A stretch of 64,000 nt of DNA from Sorex araneus (lineage: Eukaryota; Chordata; Mammalia; Eulipotyphla; Soricidae), in assembly GCF_027595985.1 (NCBI RefSeq), contig NC_073313.1, forward strand, positions 216,134,066 to 216,198,065. Reading direction: 5' to 3'. This document shows, one piece after another, positions 21,385 through 33,606 of this stretch. Within the stretch, counting starts at the first letter, position 1. Each line of letters starts with the position of its first letter. Under the pieces are notes generated by a model. That model made no database searches, was not told the origin of the DNA, and saw nothing but the letters and a program-made list of their open reading frames with translations. The translations under genes were made by a program, and so were the position numbers.

Positions 21385-23286
21385 GTCAAAAAAGCATCTT
21401 TATTTTTTAAAAAAATATTTTTAATTAATCACCATGAGATACAGTTACGAAGTTTTCATGTCTGAGTTTCAGTCATACAATAATGAACACCCATCCCTCC
21501 ACCCGTGCATGTTTTCCATTTCCAATGTCCCCAGTATCCACCCCCCACCATTCACCATCCCACCGCTCCCCCTGTCTCTATGGCAGACATTTCCCCCATA
21601 CTCTCTCTCTACTTTTGGGCATTATGCTTTACAATACAGATAATGAGAGATTATCATGTGTGGTCCTTTATCTACTTTCAGCACACATATCCATTCCTGA
21701 TTGATCCAACCATCATTGACTTAGTGATCCCTTCTTTTTTCCAGTTGCCTTCTCCCCCAGCTCATGAGGCAGGCTTCCAACCATGGAGCAATATTCCTTG
21801 CCCTTGCCTCTACTATCCTTGGGTATCAGCCTCATATGTTATTTTATATTCCATAAATGAGTGCAGTCATTCTGTCTGACTCTTTCTTTCTGACTCACTT
21901 CTCTTAACATGATACTCTTTGTGGTCATCCACTTATAAGCAAATTTCATGACTTCATCTCTCCTAATAGCTGCATAGTATTCCATTCTGTAGATGTACCA
22001 AAGTTTCTTCAACCAGTTGTCTATTCTCAGACACTTAAGTTGTTTCCAGATTCTGGCTATTGTGCAGTGCTACAATGAACATACAGGTGCAGATGTCATT
22101 TCTACTGTGCTTTTTTTGCACCCCAGGGATATATTTACAGTATTGTAGGGTTATATGGAAGCTCAATTTCTATTTTTTTAAAAAATGCCCATATTGTTTT
22201 CCAAAAAGACTGGACCAGTCAAAATTCCCACCAAGAATGAAAGAGAGTCCCTTTCTCCCTACATTTGTGCAAGCACTGGTTATTCTTGTTCATTTTGATG
22301 TGTGCCAGTCTCTGTGGTGTGAGATGATATGCCATTGTTGTTTTGATTTGCATCTCCCTGATGATTAGTGATGTAGAGCATTTTTTCATGTGCCTTTGGC
22401 CATTTGAATTTCTTTTTTGAGGAACTGTTCATTTCTTCTCCCCATTTTTTGATGGGGTTGGAGGTTTTTTTCTTCTACAATTCTACAAATGTCTTGTAAA
22501 TCCTGAATATTAAGCCAAATAGGAATGGTATTGGGTAAATATTCCTTCTCATTCCATGGGCTCTCTTTGTATTTTGGTCATTGTGTCTTTTGAGGCACAT
22601 AACTTCTAAGTTTAATGTAGTCCCATTTGTTTATGCTTGTTTCCACTTGCTTTGTCAGTGGAGTTTCATCGTTAAAGATACTTTTAGCTTCCATGTCATC
22701 ATGGAGGGTTATGCCTACATTCTCCTCCATGTACCTTATGGATTCAGGTCTGATATTGAGGTCTTTAATCCACTTTGATCTGATTTAAGAGATCAAAGTT
22801 CCTTTTTTTTTTTTTTGGAGATAGCTGTGCATCACTTGCTGAAGAGGCTTTCCTTGTTCCACTTCACATTTCTTGCTCCTTTATCAAAGATTAAACAATC
22901 ATATAGTTGAGAGTCAGAATATTCAATTTTGTTCCATTGGTCTGTTTCTAGTCCAATGCCATGCGGTTTTAATTACTAGTTCTTTGTAGTACAGTTTGAA
23001 GTTGGGAAAGGTGATGCCACCCATTTTCTTTTTCCCAAGGATTGCTTTAACTATTCCTGTAGGTTTATTGTTCCATATGAATTTCAGGAGTATTTTGTCT
23101 ATTTATATGAAGAATGTCATGGGTATCCTAATAAGGATCTCATTAAATCTATATAATGCTTTGGGAAGTGTTGCCAATGTTAATCTTCCCTATCCATGAG
23201 CAGGGGATGTGTCCCAATTTCTAGTGTCCTCTCTTATTTCTTGAAGTAGTGTTTTGTAAATTATTTTTGTATAGGTCAAAAGCATC
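21385..23286 (-). mobile_element. 5'-truncated L1 (about 1.9 kb), inactive
   Basis: It covers the L1 3' UTR and C-terminal third of ORF2 in decayed frames, with many matches to 6.8-8.8 kb (TTTCACTTGCTTTGTCAGTGG region, CAGGGGATGTGTCCC). It stops at the point matching about 8.78 kb of the full-length copy. Flanks GTCAAAAAAGCATC (21385-21398) and GTCAAAAGCATC (23275-23286) form a target duplication with a 2-nt A-run difference. Confidence 0.9.
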
Positions 23287-23530
23287 ATTCTAGAGACACC
23301 AGAATTATGCATTTTCCCATGTTTGGCCTTCAGAAAACTAATACCTCATATTTCTATTTTTCTATTTTTCAAGTAGTTTTTCTACATAAAAATCAAAATT
23401 TCTATTTCTAATTTCTAATAATTTAATAATTTTATTCATTTATAAGCTGCTGCCCATGTTGCCTCCTCCAAAGGTGGTGCTCTTCTTTGTCATATCAGAA
23501 ATTTAAAAATTAATTATTTGTTAAAGTTGT
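23287..23530. other. AT-rich DNA between two L1-derived insertions
   Basis: No feature is recognised. Confidence 0.5.
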
Positions 23531-24603
23531 CCATAGCACATTTTAAAAAATTTAAGACTTTTTATTTTACTTTTTTTTATTTTTAAATTTTATTATATTT
23601 TATGAAGTTTTTCACAGTAATTTATTATTTTTTAAAATTATTTATTTTATTGGATCACCATGTGGAAAGTTACAAGGTTCTCAGGCTTATGTCTCAGTTA
23701 TACAATGCATGAACACCCGTCCCTTCACCAAGTGCCCATACTCTACCACCAAAAACTCCAGTATACCTCCCACCCCCCACCCCCGCCTGCATAGCTGATA
23801 AATTTCATTGCATTTTCTCTTTACCTTGATTACATTCCAAATTTCAACACAAAACTCACTATTGTTGTTGGAGTTTCCCCCCAAAAAACAGCCCTACTAA
23901 CAAGGAAGCATTTGATAATTTGTTTTCCATTGTTGAGAATGAAGATATTCTTTATAAATCTAAATGAAGGTTTAGGATTTCTGTATTTTAGTATCTTAGT
24001 AACTAAGTCCAGGGAGATTTATGTTAGAAATTGCATCATTTCCCTTCCTGGGGCAGCATGGGGCAATGGCTTAGTCCACAGCCTAGAGACATGGCTGCAA
24101 GCAGTTGCTGGTACCAAAAGCAGTCTAGCTGGCCTCCGGATCGTGGTCAATCAGCAGCAGAGCGGTTGCACAAAAGTGTGGCCACTTGGGTCGAACCTCA
24201 GTGAAGCGCACGTCGGTATTGCCCCTGGCCCCATACTGCCTATGCGTCCTACTGTTTCAAGTTCATGAGTCTTATTTTTTTTCTCCTTCCCGCGCCACCA
24301 AGTTCGTACCTGCTTAATAGTCCTCATAATATGGCGGACGCCATGCTGCTTCTCCCGAAAAGAGAAACAAAATCTAGAAAGAAGGATCTTTCCCCTCCTC
24401 GGCCCGCATGGGGCTATGGCTAAGTTCACAGTCTAGAGACATGGCTGCAAGCAGTTGCTGGGACCAAAAATAGTGTAGCTGGCCTCCAGATAATGGTCGT
24501 TCAGCGGCAGAGCGGATGCACAAAATTGTGGCCACTCGGGTCGAATCTCCGCAGAGTGCGTGCGGGTATTGCCCCCCGCCCGAGACTACCATAGCACATT
24601 TTA
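23531..24603 (-). mobile_element. Complete mini-L1 with tandem 350-bp 5' monomers
   Basis: A perfect 15-bp duplication (CCATAGCACATTTTA) lies at 23531-23545 and 24589-24603. In minus sense the 3' portion (23546 to about 24050) is an AT-rich tail plus the L1 3' UTR. The 5' portion (24056-24588) is 1.5 tandem copies of a roughly 350-bp GC-rich monomer: GCATGGGG at 24056 and 24406 starts matching sequence (GACATGGCTGCAAGCAGTTG in both). The monomer holds AATATGGCGGACG, a YY1-like core. No L1 ORF sequence is present. The organisation resembles monomeric L1 promoters of other mammals, joined straight to an L1 3' end. Confidence 0.85.
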
Positions 24604-25845
24604 ACTGCATTCAATTCATTTATGATCTATCAACTATCATCTGTTAATTAAAATCCTATCTGATTTATAGTTTTTTTCTCTCATGCTCAACACATAGTAG
24701 GAGGTTTATTATTTTTGAGTCAAATCATTTGACAACTTCTATGTCTTTGCTCAGACTAAGCCATATACTACTGTCTTCCAAAGTCCCAGTCCAAATCTGA
24801 GCCCAACAGCGATAAAGGCTGCCTCTTCTCTTAATCTAAGGATATTTTTATAACATGGTTCTATTATGAAAGTGTGAAAAGTTAAGTTCTACATATTCCT
24901 AATTCCAAATTCTATTAACAAAAACAAAATTTGAAATTTCTATCTAAATTTATCCATTCTGTAAAGTTTTTAAAAATAATTTGATGATTAAAGAAATACA
25001 CAAAACCCCTCTCTTTAACTTGAGTTCCCTCATTTCCCATCAGATTCTAAATTTGGAAAATGTTAACAATGGTGAAAGATTATTAGTAACCTAGATGAAG
25101 AGCTTCAATGGGGGCTCAGATTAATGTCCCAGATCAGCCATTAATTGCTGCATGAATTTGAGCAAGTTACATTATTCTTTAAACAATTATGTTTTATATT
25201 CATAATTAATCAAGGATCAGAGACTTGACAGATCATTTTTAGAAAACTGAAGTTTCCTTCCTGAAAAAATACAAATATAACTATAAATAGAATTTTAAAA
25301 TTCTTTTTAAAAATCTAAAATCTTTTTAAAGCTAAATTCTTTCTAAAATTCACCCAAAGATTCCCTTGGAGGGTTTTTAAATGATCTCTAAAACCTAAAT
25401 TATGTAATTAAAAAATTAATTTACATTCGCTACTCTCAAAGTGAATTAGTTTTAAAATGTGAATAGGTGCCACTTATGTCACAGAGAATCATAACTAATT
25501 TCTTGGTGTTTGTGGTTCTCAAAGCAGAACAAAAGTCTCAGTATAGCAGAGCATCTCCTTTGTGCATTGGCAACATCTCAGGCTCAGTAAAGTCATCAGT
25601 CCATAGGGACACTCCCAAGAACAATAAAGATCAAAATTTAGCTTCAGCTTGAGCGCACATACAGTGATAGGGTGCTCGCTTACATGTTTATTACTGGAAA
25701 AGCAAAGAATTTAGGGATTTTACTCTTTATGTTCAGTTGTAAGGTGCCTCTCCTGCACAGATGGCAGCCGTTGACCCTATTTCTGTTCTCAGGGGCTACG
25801 TAGACCAACTTCATCTTTTATTCCAATTATTTTGTTTGATAGTGT
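24604..25845. other. AT-rich DNA with a possible MIR fragment
   Basis: At 25105-25175 the sequence CATGAATTTGAGCAAGTTAC resembles the MIR core (plus strand). No ORF or gene is recognised in the remainder. Confidence 0.4.
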
Positions 25846-26012
25846 TTGTACTTGCCATATCTGGTGAGGTCAAGGAATATCCTTGGCTTTGTGCTCAAGG
25901 AGCACTTCTGGTGATGTTTGAGAAAACATGTAGTTCTGGAGATTGAAATATGGTCTGCCATATGCAAGGCAAGCACTAAACTCCTGGGATGTCTACTGGC
26001 CCACTTTTCCCT
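25846..26012 (-). mobile_element. t1 SINE, diverged
   Basis: Plus strand: GGCTTTGTGCTCAAGGAGCA, CTTCTGGTGATG, GGAGATTGAAATATGGTC, GCAAGGCAAGCACTAAAC. Confidence 0.6.
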
Positions 26013-26075
26013 AATTTTTCAGAAGTTTAAAGGTGGTTTCTTTTGTTCTTTGTTAATTTTCTAGATGCCAAATAT

Positions 26076-26425
26076 TATAGACTTAATCACTTGTATCACT
26101 TGTAGTCCCGTTGATCTTCGATTTGCTCGAGTGGGCACCAGTAACATCTCCATTTGTCCCTGTCGCGAGCTAGTGTAGCCCAATGATACCTGCTCGCTCC
26201 AGGAACAGAAAGAGCCTCAAATCTTTCACTCAGAGACTTGACGAAGAAATCTGACCATCTAGTTGGTGGGTGGCCACGAGGTCTTCTGACGTCCCGTGGA
26301 ATCCAGTCTATAACAGCTCTAGTCCAATGGTCGTCTCTGAATCGCATTACATGACCGGCCCATCTGATTTTTGAAATCAGATAGTATATACATATATATA
26401 TATATATATTCACTATAGACTTAAT
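26076..26425 (-). mobile_element. 5'-truncated RTE LINE 3' end with 12-bp target duplication
   Basis: TATAGACTTAAT flanks it at 26076-26087 and 26414-26425. In minus sense, one open segment (26096-26400) encodes the RTE C-terminus: IRWAGHVMRFRDDHWTRAV, WIPRDVRR, PPTRWSDFFVKSLSERFEAL, HWATLARDRDKWR. The 3' tail carries GTGATACAAGTGAT repeats. A TA tract at 26383-26409 lies at its 5' side. It supplies the LINE sequence the t2 SINE tail derives from. Confidence 0.88.
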
Positions 26426-27180
26426 AGTTCTAGAAAATTGATTTTATAAGACTATTTTAAATTCCAATGACCTTTTCCAATAATAGCCTTTAAATCTAGA
26501 GCCCAGAATTTGGCCTCATGATCCAGAAAAGTTCTAATTTCTGACCAAGTCCTGGTGAAAGAGTAGCTCCTGGCTTGAATGAATGACTGCTGCTTATGCC
26601 ACCAGGATCTCGGTTCACAGAATCAGATTGCTCTGCCTGGTCATTTTGATGTTGAGGTCACTTGAAACCCAAAACATTATCAATCTATGTTGCTTTATTT
26701 GCCTTATTTTCAAGAAATAAAAATGTATTCTCTATTTTCCAGAAATAATATAATATTAAAAATAAAACGTTATTTATACCAATTAAATTGCTTACGTCAT
26801 CTCCTCAGGTTTTAGTAATCTCTTGCAATAGTAGTTTGTCGTTCATTAGTTTTACTTTTCTTCCAAATTTTGTGTGGTTCACAAATTTCACAAGCTTGTT
26901 ATTCTGTAAATTAAAGCATAAACATATTAACCCATGTTTGACTAAATATAAGTCTATCTATATGAATTCTTTATTTTTAATTCATCATTCTTTCACTTCG
27001 CATTATCCACCTCCTGATCTCCTGAACTGAGTGGAACATGAGTATTATATCCCACTTGGAGGCTACATTTATTTCATTTTCTTCTATTACTTACTTTGCT
27101 TTTTTACTTTCAATTCTATTCTTACCATTCCTTTGCATATTCATAGTACATACACTGGCTTTATATATGGTATATTTTCT
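26426..27180. other. AT-rich DNA
   Basis: No feature is recognised. Confidence 0.5.
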
Positions 27181-27640
27181 TTTAAAATTTTTTAATTGAA
27201 TCATAGTCCCCCACGCAGAGCCTGGCAAGCTACCCATGGCGTATTCAATATGCCAAAACAGTAACAACAAGTCTCACATAGAGATGTTACTGGTGCCCGC
27301 TCGAGCAAATCAATGAACAATGGGATGACAGTGACAGTGATTGAATCATAGTGATATACACAGTTACAAAGTAGTTCATGATTGGGTTTCATTCAAATAA
27401 CTTTCCAACACACATTCCTTCATCTGGGCTCTTTTCTTGTGTGTTCATTTTACTATAGGGAAAAATCACTTCTATCTTATTGTTTTGAAATCTCTTTACC
27501 TTCTGCTTGCATGCAGGGCTAGCTGAGTCTCTACTTGCTCCAGGAGTGATGTATGTACCCACTATCTGCCACTGTGCAGGTGAGGTACTTTCATAATGCT
27601 CATTAGCATTTGGCAGTGTTAGAGGATCTGAGAATTTCAT
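27181..27640 (-). mobile_element. L1-like 3' end, old, interrupted by a SINE
   Basis: The poly-T start, ATTGAATCATAG and CACAGTTACAAAGTAGTTCATG resemble other L1-type 3' ends of the window. A t2 SINE sits within it at 27208-27339. The 5' limit is unclear. Confidence 0.45.
27195..27352 (+). mobile_element. t2 SINE, 5'-truncated, with 13-bp target duplication
   Basis: ATTGAATCATAGT occurs at 27195-27207 and 27340-27352. The core (27208-27339) begins inside the body (CACGCAGAGCCTGGCAAGC) and ends with GGGATGACAGTGACAGTG. Confidence 0.92.
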
Positions 27641-27652
27641 CAACATACTTGG

Positions 27653-28786
27653 ACCAATTTATATTTCTACATCTCCAGAATAATAAAGCATCAAATGAGG
27701 GTTTAAATAAAATTTAAATATGAAGTATCCGTTTGTGGATATAAGAAAGGGTATAAGAAGAAATAAATGTTTAGGTAGATTTCATTCTTTAATTTCAACA
27801 TTATTGCATCTGTAACCAAACAAATATTGCTGATAATAAAAAAATTAGCATTGCAAACAAAAATAACCGATAATCAATTATCCAATGGGAATATGACATT
27901 GATGCAAATTGCTTTGGGAACCTTTATTTTTTTTTATGTGTGCTTTAGCAAAAACGTTATATAGAGCATCTTGATAATTGCATGTCACCAATTGCTTCCT
28001 CATTAAAACATTCATTACAAAATAGCTAAAGTCACAACCAAATCTGGTTTAAATATTTACTTTCAGAGGTCTGCAAAATAAGAGGTTTTATTTAAAAGAG
28101 CTTTTGTGTATTTTATTATTTATTTTTTTAAAATATACATTAAGTATTGTATAAATTAAGTGAGGTAATCTATATTCAACTATGAAAACTAAATAGTTTA
28201 TTAATGGTTTAATAAGTTGAAGATTTGATTATCATTTATTAAATGCGTGACTTTTTGTGCATAAATAACATCATTATTAAATTATTCAACTCATTAAAGT
28301 AAATTGTCTTGAATAAATCCAAGAACTTTTTTTTAAGTTGACAAGTTAAGTTTACTTGTTTTTATATCCACCTGGTTGTTAAAACAGAAACAGAGTTAAT
28401 GGGCACTTAGGTAAAATGTGTTTAAACCTAAGGGTCACATTTTGAATATAACTTTATTACTCTATAGTTGTCTTATGGATTAAAGAAGGAGGCACTTGGG
28501 GGTCAATTAGCCTTTATGAACCTAAGGAGGTACAGACAATTTCAGTTCATAAAAGAAAGTGGCAACTAATTGAATAATTACTTTTCCAAAAATTAGCACT
28601 TCAGAGAAATACCCAGGGGTCTAAACCTAGGCTAAAACCTAAGAGAATAACAGAAAAGCCTAAGTAAACATGCAAAAAATTGATGATGAAAATGTGCTAA
28701 AGTCTCCCCAAAATGGTAATTAATGATTAATTGATTCATTCACTCCCTTATTATATATTAAGGGACTCTGAGGTTTTAAAATTTCT
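27653..28786. other. AT-rich unique DNA
   Basis: No feature is recognised. Confidence 0.5.
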
Positions 28787-28790
28787 TAGA

Positions 28791-28979
28791 AGTTCTTTTA
28801 GGGGCCGGAATGATAGTACAGTGTGTAGAGCGTTTGCCTTGCTTGTGACCTACTAGGGATTGATCCCAGAAATCCCATAATTCTCTGAGCACTGCCAAGA
28901 GTAAATCCTGAGTGCAGTCATGTGTAACCTCTGAGCATAGTAACCCCAAAAGACAAAAAATAATTTTAGAGTTCTTTTA
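28791..28979 (+). mobile_element. t1 SINE with 10-bp target duplication
   Basis: AGTTCTTTTA is present at 28791-28800 and 28970-28979. The core begins GGGGCCGGAATGATAGTAC and ends GTAACCCCAAAAGAC. Confidence 0.87.
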
Positions 28980-29212
28980 TATTTGTAATCATAAGATTTT
29001 ATATCTTAGCTTTCTCTTTGAGCCTATCTTCTCCTCCCCCTTTTTATATTGCATTAAATTTTATTTTATACTTGGATCTCATTATGGTAATAATAATGTA
29101 TTACCTGTCAATAATAAAACTTTTAAAGCATTTTTGTTAATATATTATGGAGTTTATATGAAATAGGTAAGGCCTACATATATAAATTTTCCCCCTATAC
29201 TTTATATATCAC

Positions 29213-29437
29213 AGCAGAGCTTGGCAAGCTCCCCAAGGCATATTAGATATGTCAAAAATAGTAACAATAACGAGTCTCATTCCCCTGACCCTGAAAGAGC
29301 CTCCAATACGGCACCATCAGGAAGGACAAGTAAGGAGAGACTGCTAAAATCTCAGGGCCGGGACGAATGGAGTGCTGGTGCCCGCTTGAGCAAATCGATG
29401 AACAATGGGATGACAGTGATGACAGTGACAGTGATTT
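29213..29437 (+). mobile_element. t2 SINE, long form, 5'-truncated
   Basis: It contains the RTE-leader block (CCTCCAATACGGCACC) followed directly by GGGACGAATGGAG and the RTE-like tail GAGCAAATCGATGAAC. Confidence 0.88.
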
Positions 29438-30388
29438 AATCTTGAATGACTCACTTTCTCAGAGTCTAAATTTCATATTAGAGATACTTGCAGAGTTCCT
29501 GTGTAGCTGACTGACTTATTAGTGTCTAGCAGAGTGAGTCATTGGCTGAATGTTCAGTGAATTCTTTTCCCTTCGCCTTAGAACTTGGATCTCTTTTTTT
29601 AGGTTGTGACAGGTACCCAATTAGTCTGTGAAGGCTCTAGATTCACTCAAAATCACACCAGTCACACTTGTTTGGCTAGAGAGTTCGATACTTGGGCTGA
29701 CTTGTGTGTTTCTTCCGAGCCCCAGCAGTACTGGGGGCCACTAGTTCCACTCTCTGTAGTTCTGCGGGTTGGAGGGATGTCTTGTGATGCTTGAGACAGA
29801 CTCTGACTTTTTCAGGCCAGTTGTGCAGAGCTGTACTTTGATCTATCTCTGTCTCCACTAATTCTTTTTATTTCTTTACATAAAACTTTAATACAAATCT
29901 TCCTTTCATGAGATTATTATAAACTACCTAAATTCCATTTTTTAGTAGCAAAAAAAACCCTACCTTTTTGGGTCAATAGAATTGTGATTTATCTATGTTT
30001 TCAGATTAAATTATTTAAATACTACAACTGATGGAATCATTTTTCAAAATGATTCAACAAGCCCAGGAAAGATAGTTTTTGCCAAATAGTGTTCTGAGTT
30101 TCCCTGACTGCACTGAATATAAATTTGCACTTCACTTTTCAGTTTCTTAGTTTCACAGCAAACACTAGTACTGATTTCCTTTAATTTATCAATCCTATTT
30201 AGAATTGTTTTCAGTATTTCTTAGTAAATTATATAAATTTATTTTCTAAATATCAAATATATATAAAATCACATTAAACATCTTATAAGCATTATTAGCT
30301 ATTATATTAATAGACGTAAGTGAAATAAAAATCAATTAATAGAGCATTATTATAATAGTTAGCTTCTAACTTATACTTCTAACTTATA
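29438..30388. other. AT-rich DNA
   Basis: No feature is recognised. Confidence 0.5.
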
Positions 30389-30585
30389 TGAATTGAACTA
30401 CTTTTTTTTTTACTGTTTGGGCCACACCTTGGAGTGCTCACGAAATGCTCAGGCCTGGCTCTGTGCTCAGGGATTATACCTGGAGGGGCACAGGGGACCA
30501 TCTGTGGTGTGGGGATTGAACCTAGGTAGGCTATGTGCAAGGCAAGCTCCCTGCCCAAGGTATTACAACTCCAGTCTGAATTGAA
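30389..30585 (-). mobile_element. t1 SINE with 9-bp target duplication
   Basis: TGAATTGAA flanks it at 30389-30397 and 30577-30585. Plus strand core: GGGCCACACCTTGG, GGGATTGAACCTAGG, GCAAGGCAAGCTCCC. Confidence 0.85.
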
Positions 30586-31660
30586 TGATTTTTTTTAATC
30601 CCAAGATATATTATTGTGGAACTGAGATAGGCATATCATGAGTTATTGCTTGATTACTTCTGCCTATCATTTATGCAGCGATGCTATTGATCACCTATTG
30701 TTTGCCAAGGATTGTGATCTCAAAATGAAAATTTCTAATTATGATATCAAGAAACTGTAATGAGAAAAATGTGTAAATAAGTTTCTAGAAGGTAATTGAT
30801 ACAAGAGAAAGTGATCCAAGAACAGTGAGGGAACAAGGCATAAGGTCTAGCTACTTGAGAAGCTAAGGGGACTCCTGCCCACAGGAGGCAAGCCGAGACT
30901 AGAAGAGTGAGTGGGAGGTTATCAAGCGGGAGAGTAGGAAGATAATATTTGGCAGCGCAAGACATGAAGAGGAAAAGAATGGAGGCTTGAAGGAGTCTGA
31001 AGTGATCACAGAAGGTTTCCAGAGAGTAAGTTACATAGTTAAAGTAGAAATTCCTCAGAAAGGGTGAAGCACCAAGGGCTGGTTAAAAATGAGGCTAAAT
31101 ATGTAGGAATAGAGAAGATCAGAGAAACCTATACAGCGGAAAGGTAAGCTAGTGTTTTCCTTTCTGGGGGTTGTAGAAGAAGGTACTGAAGAATTTTCAG
31201 TACAGCAGTTTCATAATCAAATGGGATTGTTCTAATTCTTAAAGCAGGCTAACAGTCCTTGAGCCTGCTGTTTACAGTTTACAGAAGTGGCACACATACC
31301 CCTTTGTTCCTAGGGGTTTCAATGGTTCTCTTTGTAAAAGAGTTCAGGGATGCCAAAAGAAATATCTGATCTAAATGATATATCATATTTATAATAAGAG
31401 CTTGTGAACATCTTCTAAGTTAACAAGTTTTTTAATAGACTCTGATGCAATGCTTTATGGGGAAGATTTCATTATAAAAGAGAGACTGTTTCTAATGAAA
31501 ATTTGGCCCGGCGTGTTTTCCTTCTTCAATGAATAGGATTGCATTGTTGAGATTGTTGAGGAAAAGTGTATATACTATACATACAGTAGAAAAACTTTCC
31601 TCTCACTTTGTCTCTTGCAGAAAAGCAGTGAGTCTGTTAAAAATAAATGTTACTTAACTT
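30586..31660. other. Unique DNA upstream of the putative exon
   Basis: No feature is recognised. If the exon at 31684 is real, this is intron. Confidence 0.4.
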
Positions 31661-31683
31661 GAGCATAATTTTTATAATTGCAG

Positions 31684-31772
31684 GGGTTAAACATCTGAAA
31701 GGCCAGAATGAATCAACATTTCCTGAAGAAGAAGAAGGCGTAAACGAAAGAGATGAGCCTTGGGACCATTAA
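31684..31772 (+). CDS. Putative terminal coding exon of an unidentified gene
   Basis: A splice-acceptor-like TTTTTATAATTGCAG ends at 31683. Two bases complete a split codon, then 28 codons run to TAA at 31770-31772. The peptide begins VKHLKGQNESTF, has an acidic EEEE run and ends RDEPWDH. It is followed by about 380 bp with two AATAAA signals, the usual make-up of a last exon. I do not recognise the protein family. No upstream exon is identifiable. It could be a chance open stretch; the combination of acceptor, stop, AT-rich 3' UTR and poly(A) signals is the only support. Confidence 0.4.
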
Positions 31773-31888
31773 TTTCGAGTCTGCAGCAAGAAAGCTTCCT
31801 GGGGATAACTGAACTATTAACTTTTCTGAATCTCCCATGAAGCATCACTGCTCAACTTCCAGAAGCTTTCTACAACTCTGCTCTACAC

Positions 31889-31921
<33 letters not shown>

Positions 31922-32180
31922 CAGTAGTATTGCACCTCTGGGAAGACATCCTTGATTGAACTTTAGAATTAAGTACAAATTGATCCATATTACCTTTAAG
32001 GAAAGAACAAGCATTTATTTTCCAATGTTGTTTTTCTTTTTAATAATGTAGACGTTTTGCAAATGTAAGTGTTCCTACTTTAATACTGCCAAGCTTAAAA
32101 TCTGATATCCTACTCATACGGTTTGCGTTCTGAGATCAAGTGTAAATAAAATCACTTTAAAAATGAAAAATAAATACCTT
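31773..32180 (+). other. Putative 3' UTR with (CA)n and poly(A) signals
   Basis: It contains a (CA)n tract at 31888-31920. AATAAA is at 32145-32150 and 32169-32174. Sequence between 32040 and 32150 is not low-complexity and does not match repeats of the window. Confidence 0.4.
32145..32174 (+). terminator. Tandem AATAAA polyadenylation signals
   Basis: Two hexamers 24 bp apart end the putative transcript. Confidence 0.45.
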
Positions 32181-33428
32181 TCGTCATGTGTCTGTCTGGC
32201 TTTAACTTACAGAATAATATCTAATGGAACTTTTAAGTTAAAATCTACTTTACCATGCTTCTCTCTGTAGAGCAGGCCATAGTTGCTTTCATGACCATAA
32301 AATATCCAATTTCTTGACTAATATGGCCAGGACACATTAATATTTAGACAACAAACATCTTTATTTTTACAACAAAATATTAACTGATTACTTAAGGACC
32401 AAAGAATCCTCTTTATTTTTTAGTTGAGAGGCATAGTTTCTGGTTATTTCTTTAGCTATTAAAAAGAAAAAGTTTAATCTGAAATAAAATATACCAAATC
32501 TCCTCTACTACTTTATTATTTGAAATAGCAGCAATTTCCTATTTCATTTTAATGACTAATTAGCACATTATACATTTTCTATTATAAAATTAGAAATCCA
32601 GTTAGTTCACGTTGCCATTCACTCGTTCAGCAAATATTTTTCAGTTGCTTGTCTCTAGGAAGGTACTTTATTTTATAAATGTTTTTCATTTAAACACTTT
32701 GACATGCGTAGCTGTTTTCAATAGGTTCACAGGCATATAATATTTCCTTCCAGTGCCTCTACCCTTTGTCTGCCATTTATTCACTGCACTTATACCAGAT
32801 TCCCTCTCATTTACCCCAAACTTATACACTGACAGTTGTAGTTTTAGTGTGATCATTGTAGTGTGGTTCCCATTCTTACAGTAACGTTGGATATTAAGTG
32901 GTTTCTAGATCTGCAGATACTTTATATCTATGCCACAAATGGAGCCCAAACCTCATGACCCTTGTCCCTACACTACTTCCAGATCTTGTCTTCTTGCTTC
33001 CCCCCCGGGATGGCACTTTTTTGGGAGATATGGAAGTAATGAAAATATAATTTTTATACTGCAGAAATATCCAAGAAATAAAAAAGGAGTTTAAAGCAAA
33101 GTTTTCAAAAAATATATGTTCATTGAATATTGCCTTTACTCATTTAAAGTTACTCCTTTGGTTATAGTGAATTCTCATGATATCTCAATGTGAAATGTTT
33201 ATATCACACCATTCAATGGGGATGCAAGAAAACCCAATTTGTTTCCCACAACTATGGGTGTTAATGAGGTTCAAACATTTCATGAATTAAAAAATGCAAA
33301 TATTTCTTAAATTTAAGTTAAGAGAGGATTAAAACCATGGAAGTTTAATCTATAAAATCCATTCTGGAATCTTTGAATCTAGATTCACATAATTAAAAAT
33401 GTTGTTCATTACTAATGCTAATTTTATT
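32181..33428. other. AT-rich DNA
   Basis: A short CAGCAAATATTTTTCAG (32628-32644) recalls ancient mammalian repeats, but nothing can be assigned. Confidence 0.45.
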
Positions 33429-33606
33429 TTATTTATTTGGGGTAGAAGTGGATCACAACTGGTAGTGCATACGGCTATTTCCAGCTTGGTGCTCAGGGGT
33501 CTTTGGTGATGGTGGAGGTCATACAATGTTGGGGACAGAACACAGGACTTCTCTGTATGTAAAATATGTGCTCCAGACTTTGAGCTATCTTCCTCTCCAG
33601 CTCTGA
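33429..33606 (-). mobile_element. t1 SINE, diverged
   Basis: Plus strand: TTTGGGGTAGAAGTGG, GTGCTCAGGGGTC, GACAGAACACAGGAC, CTATCTTCCTCTCCAGC. Confidence 0.6.
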
